The notes: generated from the sequence alone by a model not told the origin. 64,000 bases of DNA from Ahaetulla prasina (GCF_028640845.1 NC_080540.1:138731920-138795919); one strand, 5' to 3'. Shown: positions 1-11,279, counted from the stretch's first letter. Numbers and translations: made by a program.

Positions 1-2045
1 ACATTTTTCTGAAGTGAAAGTACAGCAATTCAGAGTTGTATATTGTAGCAGATCTCCACTCAGGAGATATAGAGGTACCAAATGCAAAAGGCACAAATGC
101 CAGTACTTTGCCATATCTCCCTTACAGAATACAGAATAATAGAGTATGAGGAGACCTTGAAATTTTCTAGTCCAATCCCTGCTCAAGCTGGAGATCCTAT
201 ACCATTCTGGGCAAACAGCTGTCCAATCTCTTCTTAAAACATCTGGCGTTGGAGCACCTCCAACTTATGAAGGCAAGACTTTAATTGTTTCCACTATCAG
301 GAAATTTCTTCTTATTTCTAGGTTGGTTGTTTCCTCAACAAGTTTCCATCCATAACTTCTTGTTCTGACTTCAGGTGCTTTGGAGAATAGGTTAACTCCC
401 TCTTTTTTGTGACAGCCCATCAAAATTTGGAAGACTGCTATCATGTCATCCCTGGTCCTTCTGTTCATTAGATTAGACATATCTAGTTCCTGCAACCGTT
501 CATCACACGGTTTAGTCTCCATCTCCCTAATCATCTTTGTTTCTTTTCTCTGCCCTCATTCTAGAGTCTCAACATCTCTTGATGACCAAAACTGGGTGCA
601 GTATTCCAAGTGTGATAAATGAGGTTTACCAAAGATGAGCTTTACAAAAATACTTATATTGCCTTAATATAATATTTTCCTCATATGCTTCATTCAGTCC
701 TGGTTGTACATAGTTTTGGTTCTTCGTTAATTATATATAATGCTTTACTTTTTAAATCTATCCTGTGTCATATTTTAATGTCTACAATCAACAATTTTTG
801 ACCCATTGAATTAAATGCATCAATTGTTACATAGCAGCAGTATAGACATCCCTTCTAAAACTTAATGGTTTTATGTGTGGTGGAGAAATTGAGGCTGGAA
901 TTCTGTATTCATTTATCTAGAAGCAAACACTATTGAATTCGTTCTCCTCCACTAAAAAAGAAGTACAGTTTCATCTAAATAAATATTTATGTTCTCCAAA
1001 CACTTTATTCTGTTTATTCTTAGTTGAAAGTTTCCTCTCCAGTATTATACAGAAGAACATTAACATTTTCAATATTTTTATTTCGTGCAAATGTAAACCT
1101 ATAATTATACAGATTTATTCGGACCTCTTGAAGACACAGACTTTGTTCATGTGCATTGAAGCTTAATGTGTAATCGTGACTCATGGATTGTGTGAATCCA
1201 TCAAATTTTGGTTTATTCACTAACAGTGCTTAAGTGAAGCATAGCTTACTGTGTGGCATAAAACCCAGCTGCAAAGAAAGTCCTTTTATAGGAATTTATG
1301 TGAAGAAAAGAATACCAGAGGTTTCTGAGCCTCTGATAGCAATTTTGGAATTGAATCATAGCCAGGAAGATGCTTATAGTATTCCTAGGTCTACACAACG
1401 CTTTCGATCCAGCCTCCAAAAGATACTTAAGCATGCAAAAGCACAAACACAGCACTTGTCGGGCTGCAACAAGGTTTTCAGAGAGGTGCTACTTTTGCGC
1501 TCTCACACATGCCAAAACAGCTTTTGGAGCACTGTTTGTCTCTACAAGTTATTGCAAAATAAAAATCATACTTCAGCATGATGTCTGGCCCCTTTACACT
1601 GTTACAAATAAAAAGTTTGATTTTTTAAAAAAAAGACATGTCACATGCAGCTTAGTGCTGCTAGACTTCATCCGGGTGGATCTTCTGTGCTAGGTACACA
1701 CATCCTCTCTGCCAAAACTCATTACTGTCTGATAATCAAGAGTAAAAGAATCTCAGGTACTTTTTGAAGCCTTTTACTTCCCTGTCCCCCTTCCTAATGT
1801 CCCCCCAGAAGCCAATTTCTGTGCAAGGACCACTTACAGTTGGATAAATATGATGCTCCTGTTGCAATCTGGGATGAAAAAAGAAACTCCTGAGAAGAAA
1901 ATACGGGGACACCCATGAATGCAATCTGGCTGAAACTGGCCATTTTGCACCTGCTGGTCTGGAGCTGCTACCAATAATCATACAAATCAGTTCAGAGAAG
2001 TTGAAGTGGAACTGTGTTGCCTCTGCCCAGATCTGCCTACTAGAT
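1..2045. repeat. Left copy of the duplicated PDE6G 3' region, last exon missing
   Basis: 1-1119 matches 6204-7322 and 1120-2045 matches 8973-9896 almost base for base. The 1650 bp between the two parts in the right copy, which include PDE6G exon 3 and a solo LTR, are absent here. A single ACAGATTTATT (1109-1119) marks the spot, whereas it is present on both sides in the right copy. The join to the next repeat at 2046-2062 is a short TTTA run. No coding remnant of PDE6G remains in this copy. Confidence 0.9.
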
Positions 2046-2062
2046 TTATTTATTTATTTATT

Positions 2063-4540
2063 TTCTCTGCCCTCATTCTAGAGTCTCAACATCTCTTGAT
2101 GACCAAAACTGGGTGCAGTATTCCAAGTGTGATAAATGAGGTTTACCAAAGATGAGCTTTACAAAATACTTATATTGCCTTAATATAATATTTTCCTCAT
2201 ATGCTTCATTCAGTCCTGGTTGTACATAGTTTTGGTTGTGATCGAAATAGGTAGCCTGTTTCTGGCCATGAGGCTCCTCGTAGGCATTGCTTCTGCTCGG
2301 ACTCAGCATTATAGTGGGAAGGAGGCATGCATTAGTTCTCCTATTGGGAGAAATGAATGTATTCATAATCTTTTGAGGAATATCAATGTAAAGTATTATG
2401 TAATACAATTTGTACTAGTTAATTTACTGAGGATAAAATGGACGGGGTGGGTGGAAAGCTGCTTTTCACGTGTATTTATCTTGCTCATTCTCCTAGTTCC
2501 CTTTGTTTTCTGATAATTCCTGCCACCTCTTCACTCTGTACATACAAACATGGTCAGGAGAAAGAGGAATAATGTAGCAGATGACCTTTACACTCATGTT
2601 ACTCCCCTATAAATCTAGTAACTAATTAGTCATAGTCATTTCTCAAAGTCATTCATTTCTGATTTTGATATTGAACTACTTCCAATCCAGGTATAGGTTT
2701 CCAAAACAAGAAGAAGCAAAAATAGGAACACTTTGTCCCTTCTGATTCTTTCTCACATTTTTCTGAAGTGAAAGTACAGCAATTCAGAGTTGTATATTGT
2801 AGCAGATCTCCACTCAGGAGATATAGAGGTACCAAATGCAAAAGGCACAAATGCCAGTACTTTGCCATATCTCCCTTACAGAATACAGAATAATAGAGTA
2901 TGAGGAGACCTTGGAAATTTTCTAGTCCAATCCCTGCTCAAGCTGGAGATCCTATACCATTCTGGGCAAACAGCTGTCCAATCTCTTCTTAAAACAACTG
3001 GCGTTGGAGCACCTCCAACTTATGAAGGCAAGACTTTAATTGTTTCCACTATCAGGAAATTTCTTCTTATTTCTAGGTTGGTTGTTTCCTCAACAAGTTT
3101 CCATCCATAACTTCTTGTTCTGACTTCAGGTGCTTTGGAGAATAGGTTGACTCCCTCTTTTTTGTGACAGCCCATCAAATTTTGGAAGACTGCTATCATG
3201 TCATCCCTGGTCCTTCTGTTCATTAGATTAGACATATCTAGTTCCTGCAACCGTTCATCACACAGTTTAGTCTCCATCTCCCTAATCATCTTTGTTTCTT
3301 TTCTCTGCCCTCATTCTAGAGTCTCAACATCTCTTGATGACCAAAACTGGGTGCAGTATTCCAAGTGTGATAAATGAGGTTTACCAAAGATGAGCTTTAC
3401 AAAAATACTTATATTGCCTTAATATAATATTTTCCTCATATGCTTCATTCAGTCCTGGTTGTACATAGTTTTGGTTGTGATCGAAATAGGTAGCCTGTTT
3501 CTGGCCATGAGGCTCCTCGTAGGCATTGCTTCTGCTCGGACTCAGCATTATAGTGGGAAGGAGGCATGCATTAGTTCTCCTATTGGGAGAAATGAATGTA
3601 TTCATAATCTTTTGAGGAATATCAATGTAAAGTATTATGTAATACAATTTGTACTAGTTAATTTACTGAGGATAAAATGGACGGGGTGGGTGGAAAGCTG
3701 CTTTTCACGTGTATTTATCTTGCTCATTCTCCTAGTTCCCTTTGTTTTCTGATAATTCCTGCCACCTCTTCACTCTGTACATACAAACATGGTCAGGAGA
3801 AAGAGGAATAATGTAGCAGATGACCTTTACACTCATGTTACTCCCCTATAAATCTAGTAACTAATTAGTCATAGTCATTTCTCAAAGTCATTCATTTCTG
3901 ATTTTGATATTGAACTACTTCCAATCCAGGTATAGGTTTCCAAAACAAGAAGAAGCAAAAATAGGAACACTTTGTCCCTTCTGATTCTTTCTCACATTTT
4001 TCTGAAGTGAAAGTACAGCAATTCAGAGTTGTATATTGTAGCAGATCTCCACTCAGGAGATATAGAGGTACCAAATGCAAAAGGCACAAATGCCAGTACT
4101 TTGCCATATCTCCCTTACAGAATACAGAATAATAGAGTATGAGGAGACCTTGGAAATTTTCTAGTCCAATCCCCTGCTCAAGCTGGAGATCCTATACCAT
4201 TCTGGGCAAACAGCTGTCCAATCTCTTCTTAAAACATCTGGCGTTGGAGCACCTCCAACTTATGAAGGCAAGACTTTAATTGTTTCCACTATCAGGAAAT
4301 TTCTTCTTATTTCTAGGTTGGTTGTTTCCTCAACAAGTTTCCATCCATAACTTCTTGTTCTGACTTCAGGTGCTTTGGAGAATAGGTTAACTCCCTCTTT
4401 TTTGTGACAGCCCATCAAAATTTGGAAGACTGCTATCATGTCATCCCTGGTCCTTCTGTTCATTAGATTAGACATATCTAGTTCCTGCAACCGTTCATCA
4501 CACGGTTTAGTCTCCATCTCCCTAATCATCTTTGTTTCTT
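2063..4540. repeat. Two head-to-tail 1.24-kb tandem units
   Basis: Unit 1 is 2063-3300 and unit 2 is 3301-4540, with only a few substitutions and single-base indels between them. A further partial unit starts at 4541 and runs to about 4716; other partial units lie at 1-716 and 5700-6921. Each unit carries a CR1/L3-like 3' end on the minus strand, which produces an 89-codon open frame that is not a gene. Confidence 0.92.
2878..3400 (-). mobile_element. CR1/L3-like LINE 3' end within each tandem unit
   Basis: Read on the minus strand it contains the CR1-type tail wording RRTRDDMIAVFQNLMGCHKK and KAPEVRTRSYGWKL, then GGATTGGACTAGAAAATTTCC near the 3' end. Equivalent segments lie at about 150-640, 4130-4640 and 6345-6850. 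It is old and non-coding. Family assignment is by recalled CR1 3' ends. Confidence 0.6.
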
Positions 4541-4975
4541 TTCTCTGCCCTCATTCTAGAGTCTCAACATCTCTTGATGACCAAAACTGGGTGCAGTATT
4601 CCAAGTGTGATAAATGAGGTTTACCAAAGATGAGCTTTACAAAAATACTTATATTGCCTTAATATAATATTTTCCTCATATGCTTCATTCAGTCCTGGTT
4701 GTACATAGTTTTGGTTCTTCGTTAATTATATATAACGCTTTACTTTTTAAATCTATCCTGTGTCATATTTTAATGTCTACAATCAACAATTTTTGACCCA
4801 TTGAATTAAATGCATCAATTGTTACATAGCAGCAGTATAGAGATCCCTTCTAAAACTTAATGGTTTTATGTGTGGTGGAGAAATTGAGGCTGGAATTCTG
4901 TATTCATTTATCTAGAAGCAAACACTATTGAATTCGTTCTCCTCCACTAAAAAAGAAGTACAGTTTCATCTAAAT
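4541..4975. repeat. Partial tandem unit joined to flank block
   Basis: 4541-4716 matches the start of the 1.24-kb unit; from about 4716 the sequence switches to the block seen after the first copy (716-975) and again at 6921-7180. It ends at 4975, where a CR1 element begins. Confidence 0.85.
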
Positions 4976-5700
4976 TTAAAATCTAAAAACTAAGCCAGTC
5001 CTGCACAGATGAATAAATGTGTCTTGAGCTCATGCGGAAGGTTCAAGGTCCGAAGTTGACGGAGTCCTGGGGAGTTCGTTCCAGAGGGCGGGAGCCCCAC
5101 AGAAGGCCCTTCCTGGGCGCCGCCAGACGACACTGCCTAGCTGACGGCACCCTGAGGAGTCCCTCTCTGTGAGAGCGCACGGTCGGTGAGAGGTATCTGG
5201 TCGCAGTAGGCGGTCCCAGATAACCCGGCCCTATGCCATGGAGCGCTTTAAAGGTGGTCACAAAACCTTGAAGCGCACCCGAAAGCCACAGGTAGCCAGT
5301 GCAGACTGCGCAGGATAGGTGTTATACGGGAGCCACGAGGGCTCCATCTATCACCCGCAGCCGCTGCATTCTGACTAACTGTAGCCTCGGATGCCCTTCA
5401 AGGAAGCCCCATGTAGAGAGCGCAGTAATCCAGGCGAGACGTCACGAGGCGTGAGTGACTGCGCATAGGGCCTCCCGGTCCAGAAAGGGCGAACTGGCGA
5501 CCAGGCGAACCTGGTAGAACGCTTCCGGAGACGGCTGTCAAATGATCTTCTAGAGACAGCCGCTCATCCAGGAGGACGCCTGTGTTGCGCACCTCTCCAT
5601 CGGGGCCAATGACTCGCCACCGATGGTCAGCCGCGGATTTAGCTGACTGTACCGGGACGCCGCATCCACAGCCACTCTGTCTTGGAGGGATTGAGCTTGA
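4976..5700 (-). mobile_element. CR1 LINE 3' fragment, degraded
   Basis: Minus-strand CR1 ORF2 C-terminus in broken frames: TSRLDYCALYMGLP, TVRSHREGLLRVPSARQCRL and TTFKALHGIGPGYL are readable. It interrupts the flank block at CATCTAAAT. Its 5' side stops at about 5700 inside GCCTGTTTCT, which is shared with the tandem unit that follows. Confidence 0.88.
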
Positions 5701-7322
5701 GCCTGTTTCTGGCCATGAGGCTCCTCGTAGGCATTGCTTCTGCTCGGACTCAGCATTATAGTGGGAAGGAGGCATGCATTAGTTCTCCTATTGGGAGAAA
5801 TGAATGTATTCATAATCTTTTGAGGAATATCAATGTAAAGTATTATGTAATACAATTTGTACTAGTTAATTTACTGAGGATAAAATGGACGGGGTGGGTG
5901 GAAAGCTGCTTTTCACGTGTATTTATCTTGCTCATTCTCCTAGTTCCCTTTGTTTTCTGATAATTCCTGCCACCTCTTCACTCTGTACATACAAACATGG
6001 TCAGGAGAAAGAGGAATAATGTAGCAGATGACCTTTACACTCATGTTACTCCCCTATAAATCTAGTAACTAATTAGTCATAGTCATTTCTCAAAGTCATT
6101 CATTTCTGATTTTGATATTGAACTACTTCCAATCCAGGTACAGGTTTCCAAAACAAGAAGAAGCAAAAATAGGAACACTTTGTCCCTTCTGATTCTTTCT
6201 CACATTTTTCTGAAGTGAAAGTACAGCAATTCAGAGTTGTATATTGTAGCAGATCTCCACTCAGGAGATATAGAGGTACCAAATGCAAAAGGCACAAATG
6301 CCAGTACTTTGCCATATCTCCCTTACAGAATACAGAATAATAGAGTATGAGGAGACCTTGGAAATTTTCTAGTCCAATCCCCTGCTCAAGCTGGAGATCC
6401 TATACCATTCTGGGCAAACAGCTGTCCAATCTCTTCTTAAAACAACTGGCGTTGGAGCACCTCCAACTTATGAAGGCAAGACTTTAATTGTTTCCACTAT
6501 CAGGAAATTTCTTCTTATTTCTAGGTTGGTTGTTTCCTCAACAAGTTTCCATCCATAACTTCTTGTTCTGACTTCAGGTGCTTTGGAGAATAGGTTGACT
6601 CCCTCTTTTTTGTGACAGCCCATCAAATTTTGGAAGACTGCTATCATGTCATCCCTGGTCCTTCTGTTCATTAGATTAGACATATCTAGTTCCTGCAACC
6701 GTTCATCACACAGTTTAGTCTCCATCTCCCTAATCATCTTTGTTTCTTTTCTCTGCCCTCATTCTAGAGTCTCAACATCTCTTGATGACCAAAACTGGGT
6801 GCAGTATTCCAAGTGTGATAAATGAGGTTTACCAAAGATGAGCTTTACAAAAATACTTATATTGCCTTAATATAATATTTTCCTCATATGCTTCATTCAG
6901 TCCTGGTTGTACATAGTTTTGGTTCTTCGTTAATTATATATAACGCTTTACTTTTTAAATCTATCCTGTGTCATATTTTAATGTCTACAATCAACAATTT
7001 TTGACCCATTGAATTAAATGCATCAATTGTTACATAGCAGCAGTATAGAGATCCCTTCTAAAACTTAATGGTTTTATGTGTGGTGGAGAAATTGAGGCTG
7101 GAATTCTGTATTCATTTATCTAGAAGCAAACACTATTGAATTCGTTCTCCTCCACTAAAAAAGAAGTACAGTTTCATCTAAATAAATATTTATGTTCTCC
7201 AAACACTTTATTCTGTTTATTCTTAGTTGAAAGTTTCCTCTCCAGTATTATACAGAAGAACATTAACATTTTCAATATTTTTATTTCGTGCAAATGTAAA
7301 CCTATAATTATACAGATTTATT
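5700..7322. repeat. Tandem unit (from GCCTGTTTCT onward) plus flank block, right copy
   Basis: 5700-6921 matches the 1.24-kb unit from its GCCTGTTTCTGGCC position onward, and 6921-7322 matches block 716-1119. This is the immediate downstream flank of PDE6G. Confidence 0.88.
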
Positions 7323-7469
7323 TTAAATCTTAAAGGTGCATCACTGCAGTCCATCTCCTGGACCTTCAATTACTGACATCTTACCTGAGCAAGGAATATT
7401 ACAGTAGTTTTCAGTTAGTAGCTTTCAGCTACTGCTTAAATTTTTTATGATCCAAGGGACAGTCAGAAG

Positions 7470-7620
7470 GAAAATAGACCAGTTTTGTTTAGTGGTTAAA
7501 ACACCAAGCTAGAAATTAGGAAAGTGAGAGTTCTAGTCCCATTTTAGGCATGAAAGCCAGCTGGGTGATTTTGGTTCAGTCACTCTCTCTCAACCCATGA
7601 TATCTGGTTTCGGCAACAAA
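7470..7620 (+). mobile_element. tRNA-derived SINE fragment
   Basis: Contains TTTAGTGGTTAAAACACC and GAGAGTTCTAGTCCC (degraded A- and B-box-like parts), then GGGTGATTTTGGTTCAGTCAC. It is the same family as the fuller copy at 30095-30330. Confidence 0.6.
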
Positions 7621-7760
7621 CAGTCAATTCCTGTTACAACCAATGGACACTCAGATGACCTAGAAAAAAAAAGGGATGCTGCATATATGGGGAAAAAACA
7701 CTAGGATTTAAAAAACAGACTAGAAGGAAATGATGGACTTGTAAAATGTGGGATTTTACT

Positions 7761-8279
7761 TGTCGTGTCCCACTCCTCCGCTGACGGCCGGGTCAGGGAA
7801 ATCCGAATCAGGCTTGCCTCTGCAGCTCTGCCCAAAGTCCTAGCAAAGTCCTCAGAGCAGGCAGGAGACCAGTAAGTGACTTCAGCAAGATAAGTTCGAC
7901 TTTTGCCTGACTCAGAGACTGCCAGAAAGCAGATCCTTTATATAGGCCATGGGGTGTGGCTCCATGACTTAGCACTCATTAAGGCCTGCCCCTCCCTTCC
8001 TTCTGTTGCCTCCGCCTATCCAATCTTCTGATGCGAGGATCACTCCAATCAGCTGTTGGTAATAAACCCTCCTCAGGCTCACATGCTGTGGAGGAGGGGG
8101 AGGGGTCTAGCTGCTCCGTTTGCCTGGGCATGGAGTCAGGGCTGGGGCAGGGAGGTGCTCCTTCTTCTGCAGTTTGTCTGGGCATGGAGCCAGGACTGGG
8201 GCCGGGAGGCATACATTCCTCCGTGTTCGGGAGCAGATAAGAAGGCCCTGGCTGCTCTGAGGGCGGGCAAGACACAACA
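7761..8279 (+). mobile_element. Solo LTR with 5-bp target-site duplication TTACT
   Basis: 519 bp starting TGTCGTGTCC and ending AGACACAACA, flanked by TTACT at 7756-7760 and 8280-8284. A TATATAGGCC motif near 7938 and AATAAA near 8060 fit U3 and R of a plus-oriented LTR. No internal region is present, so recombination between LTRs is inferred. The class (Ty3/gypsy or ERV) is undecided. Open frames across it are not genes. Confidence 0.82.
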
Positions 8280-8558
8280 TTACTGCGTATAAAAGGAAGT
8301 CATTTCTCTGGTTCATTGTGACTTTTTTTTTTTGCAAATGTTTAATTGGAGGGGAGGAAATCCTTGCAGGAACCATAGTATGAAACCAAGCCTAAGATTT
8401 ATTCACTTGGATTTTATTTTAGTGAGCAATTGCTATAGGGCCCAACAGGCTGCTACTGGGAGAGTGAATTTGCAGAGCTAGGAATGTGAATGCTCATGAA
8501 CTGTTCTTGCTTGCTGAATGAAAGGCATATATTCGGCCTATTTCTGGCTTCTACATCT

Positions 8559-8635
8559 TCAAATGATACCATATTGTGCCAGTTCATGCAGCTCCAGGTG
8601 GCTGAAAGCTTCCCAGGGACAGATCACAGTGATAT
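8559..8635 (-). CDS. PDE6G: PDE6G coding exon 3 (C-terminal inhibitory segment)
   Basis: 77 bp after acceptor CTCTTTCAG. It encodes [20 protein letters not shown] followed by YGII and TGA, completing Asp63 from the split codon. This is the part known to bind the PDE6 catalytic pocket and transducin; Trp70 is present. The exon lies inside the 1650-bp segment that is missing from the duplicated copy at 1-2045. Confidence 0.95.
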
Positions 8636-11279
8636 CTGAAAGAGAGGAGAGCCCACATCAATTCAACCCTTATTACTTCTTGCCAGCATTAACTTTCTGA
8701 TGACATGAACATGTCTTCAAAGCTTGTAAGGTGTTTGACAAATCAGACAATGGAATGGGATCATGATTAGTCTTTGAGTCCTTTGGAATAATGGTACTGA
8801 GGGCTACAGTCAACTTTTTGCCATCTGATCAAAGAATCAATGCAGATGTTACATACATATGACAATGCAATACTTCCATATAGCCATTCAAAAGGATAGA
8901 GGACCAAATGGGCTACAACAGTTATCCCCAGCCAAATAAATAAGGACATTTTAGAAAGCAGACAGATTTATTCGGACCTCTTGAAGACACAGACTTTGTT
9001 CATGTGCATTGAAGCTTAATGTGTAATCGTGACTCATGGATTGTGTGAATCCATCAAATTTTGGTTTATTCACTAACAGTGCTTAAGTGAAGCATAGCTT
9101 ACTGTGTGGCATAAAACCCAGCTGCAAAGAAAGTCCTTTTATAGGAATTTATGTGAAGAAAAGAATACCAGAGGTTTCTGAGCCTCTGATAGCAATTTTG
9201 GAATTGAATCATAGCCAGGAAGATGCTTATAGTATTCCTAGGTCTACACAACGCTTTCGATCCAGCCTCCAAAAGATACTTAAGCATGCAAAAGCACAAA
9301 CACAGCACTTGTCGGGCTGCAACAAGGTTTTCAGAGAGGTGCTACTTTTGCGCTCTCACACATGCCAAAACAGCTTTTGGAGCACCGTTTGTCTCTACAA
9401 GTTATTGCAAAATAAAAATCATACTTCAGCATGATGTCTGGCCCCTTTACACTGTTACAAATAAAAAGTTTGATTTTTAAAAAAAAAGACATGTCACATG
9501 CAGCTTAGTGCTGCTAGACTTCATCCGGGTGGATCTTCTGTGCTAGGTACACACATCCTCTCTGCCAAAACTCATTACTGTCTGATAATCAAGAGTAAAA
9601 GAATCTCAGGTACTTTTTGAAGCCTTTTACTTCCCTGTCCCCCTTCCTAATGTCCCCCCAGAAGCCAATTTCTGTGCAAGGACCACTTACAGTTGGATAA
9701 ATATGATGCTCCTGTTGCAATCTGGGATGAAAAAAGGAACTCCTGAGAAGAAAATATGGGGACACCCATGAATGCAATCTGGCTGAAACTGGCCATTTTG
9801 CACCTGCTGGTCTGGAGCTGCTACCAATAATCATACAAATCAGTTCAGAGAAGTTGGTGGAACTGTGTTGCCTCTGCCCAGATCTGCCTACTAGATAGTA
9901 TTTCCCTATTTTTGAGAGCAGGTTCTAGGGTTGATCCTTCCTAAAACAAATTGGTAAATATCCGTTGTGAATTATATTCCTTTTATGCAACCCGCCCAGA
10001 GACTGCTCTATAAAAAAAGAGCAGAAATATAACTGCCAAAATATAATAAGGGAGTAAAATTACAGGAACGAATTCACAGTTTACTGAGGGAATTCAGTAA
10101 ATGTAGATGAAGGAAGCAAGCCACTAACAGTAGAAAAGTTTCAGTGTGAGTTGTGACGTTGCCCAAAATATCCCATCCGTGGCTGAAAACAGCTGGACCT
10201 GCCGATAGCAATGTGGAGAAGGATAAACTGCAAGGAACCTGCAGAAGCCTGATTTTCTCACTTCAGCACTTCAGTTAATGGTAATCAATTGACCCTTCAT
10301 ACCTGTTCCCAAGCCTTCCATGCCAGGAATGTCATCACCAAACCTGCAAAAGAAAAAGAAACTATGTTCCTAAAAAGTTGGCTTCCACACACGATCACTT
10401 CGTGGAAATATTACCTCTTTATTCAGTTGCACGTAAGTTGGGTGAGTAAAAAAAGCTATTCTTTTTGACAGAAGAGAATTATAGAAATAATGTTAAGGGA
10501 GTTCAGGAACCGGTCTGCAGCTACACTGTGGGGAAATACCCATACAGATATCTAAGCAATATGCACAGGTAGTCCTTGATTTATGACCACAATTGGACCC
10601 AAAATTTCCATTGCTAAGCAAGGCCGTTGCTGAGTGAGCTTTGCCCCATTTTATGACCTTTTTTTTGCCACAGTTACTAAACAAAATCACTGAAGTTGTT
10701 AAGTGAATCATGTGATCATTAAGCGAATCTGGCTTCCCTATTGACTTTGCTTGTCACAAGCTGGCTGGGAAGGTTACAAATAGGGACAGTGCAACTGTCA
10801 TAAATACATGCCACTTGCCAAGAGCCCAAATTTTGATCATGTGACTGTGGTGATGCTGCAGCAGTTGTAAGTGTGAAAACTGGTCATAAGCCACTTTTTT
10901 CAGTACTGTTGTAATTTCGAACACTTAAAAGGTTAAAAGCCCAGGACTACCTGTATGTGTTTCTTTTCTATCATGCTTTAAACATTACAATTGAATGGCA
11001 GTTGTGGGTATGCCCCCTGGAAGTCAGATTGTGGCTTTGAAGGGCCAGTTGGGACTGGAACTCAAATTGGGCAGCTTTGATTTAAAAGAAAGTGAACTCC
11101 CTTCTTCCTCCAAAATAACGCTTTGTATCTCACCCTTGAACACCTTTCTTCGGTGGCTTGCTCTTGAACTGCCGGGTTTGTCTCTGTTTGAATTTGGGAG
11201 GGCCTTTCCTAGGAGTGACAGGCCCCCCAGTCACCCTGGTGGCAGATTTGAATTCTGGTTTCGGAACTTCAAGGTTCAT
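8559..11279 (-). CDS. PDE6G: PDE6G, rod cGMP phosphodiesterase 6 inhibitory gamma subunit (3 coding exons)
   Basis: Gene span from start codon (11279) to stop (8559), minus strand. The exons 11134-11279, 10303-10343 and 8559-8635 join in frame at GT-AG sites to give 87 residues, the length I recall for human PDE6G. Visible parts are an N-terminus starting MNLE, the phosphorylatable TPRKGPPKF segment (residues 22-30), the polybasic [15 protein letters not shown] stretch (31-45), [13 protein letters not shown] (50-62), and the C-terminus with Trp70 and terminal ELAQYGII. In the known family this subunit plugs the catalytic site of PDE6 alpha/beta in rod outer segments; transducin relieves the block through the C-terminal half. 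The PDE6G-type N-terminus and its position beside OXLD1 favour PDE6G over the cone paralogue PDE6H, although residue 74 is Ser as I recall for PDE6H. An acceptor (CATCCCAG) lies 2 bp before the ATG, so at least one upstream non-coding exon is expected; I could not place it. Likely AATAAA signals (minus) are at 8413-8418 and 8398-8403. Confidence 0.96.
8973..9896. repeat. PDE6G intron block, duplicated at 1120-2045
   Basis: Near-identical to 1120-2045. Here it lies in the intron between PDE6G coding exons 2 and 3 (minus strand), which shows this copy is the ancestral arrangement. It contains a 115-codon open frame present in both copies without recognisable homology. Confidence 0.9.
10303..10343 (-). 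CDS. PDE6G: PDE6G coding exon 2 (residues 49-62)
   Basis: A 41-bp exon with acceptor TTTTGCAG and donor GTATGA on the minus strand. It encodes [13 protein letters not shown], invariant in the family as I know it. One G at each end completes split Gly49 and Asp63 codons. It is too short for an ORF scan and was found by reading the reverse complement. Confidence 0.95.
10566..10953. mobile_element. TIR element of the CAGGTAGTCCTC family
   Basis: Ends CAGGTAGTCCTTGAT and GGACTACCTG are inverted repeats; the inside has the family wording GACCACAATTGGACCC and GTCATAAGCCAC. It is about 390 bp with no ORF. The flanking TA seen at other copies suggests a Tc1/mariner-like mechanism (inference). It lies in PDE6G intron sequence between coding exons 1 and 2. 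Confidence 0.7.
11134..11279 (-). CDS. PDE6G: PDE6G coding exon 1 (residues 1-48 plus 2 nt)
   Basis: 146 bp from the ATG (complement of 11277-11279) to a donor GTGAGA just below 11134. It encodes [10 protein letters not shown] at the start and [10 protein letters not shown] at the end, including the whole polycationic centre of the protein. It ends in phase 2 (GG), which the next exon completes to Gly49. The acceptor upstream is pyrimidine-rich and leaves only CC of 5' UTR on this exon. Confidence 0.96.

Noticed and set aside
1234..1581. 115-codon frame repeated at 9087
   Set aside because: Present twice because the block is duplicated; it lies in a PDE6G intron on the opposite strand, with no homology or splice support.
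265..6737. Four near-identical 89-codon minus-strand frames (265, 3020, 4260, 6468)
   Set aside because: They are the CR1/L3-like tail inside the tandem units. Repetition reflects the duplication, not selection on a protein.
7312..8972. 1650-bp segment read as a transposon insertion with an 11-bp TSD
   Set aside because: It contains PDE6G exon 3, so it is ancestral; absence from the other copy is better explained by deletion.
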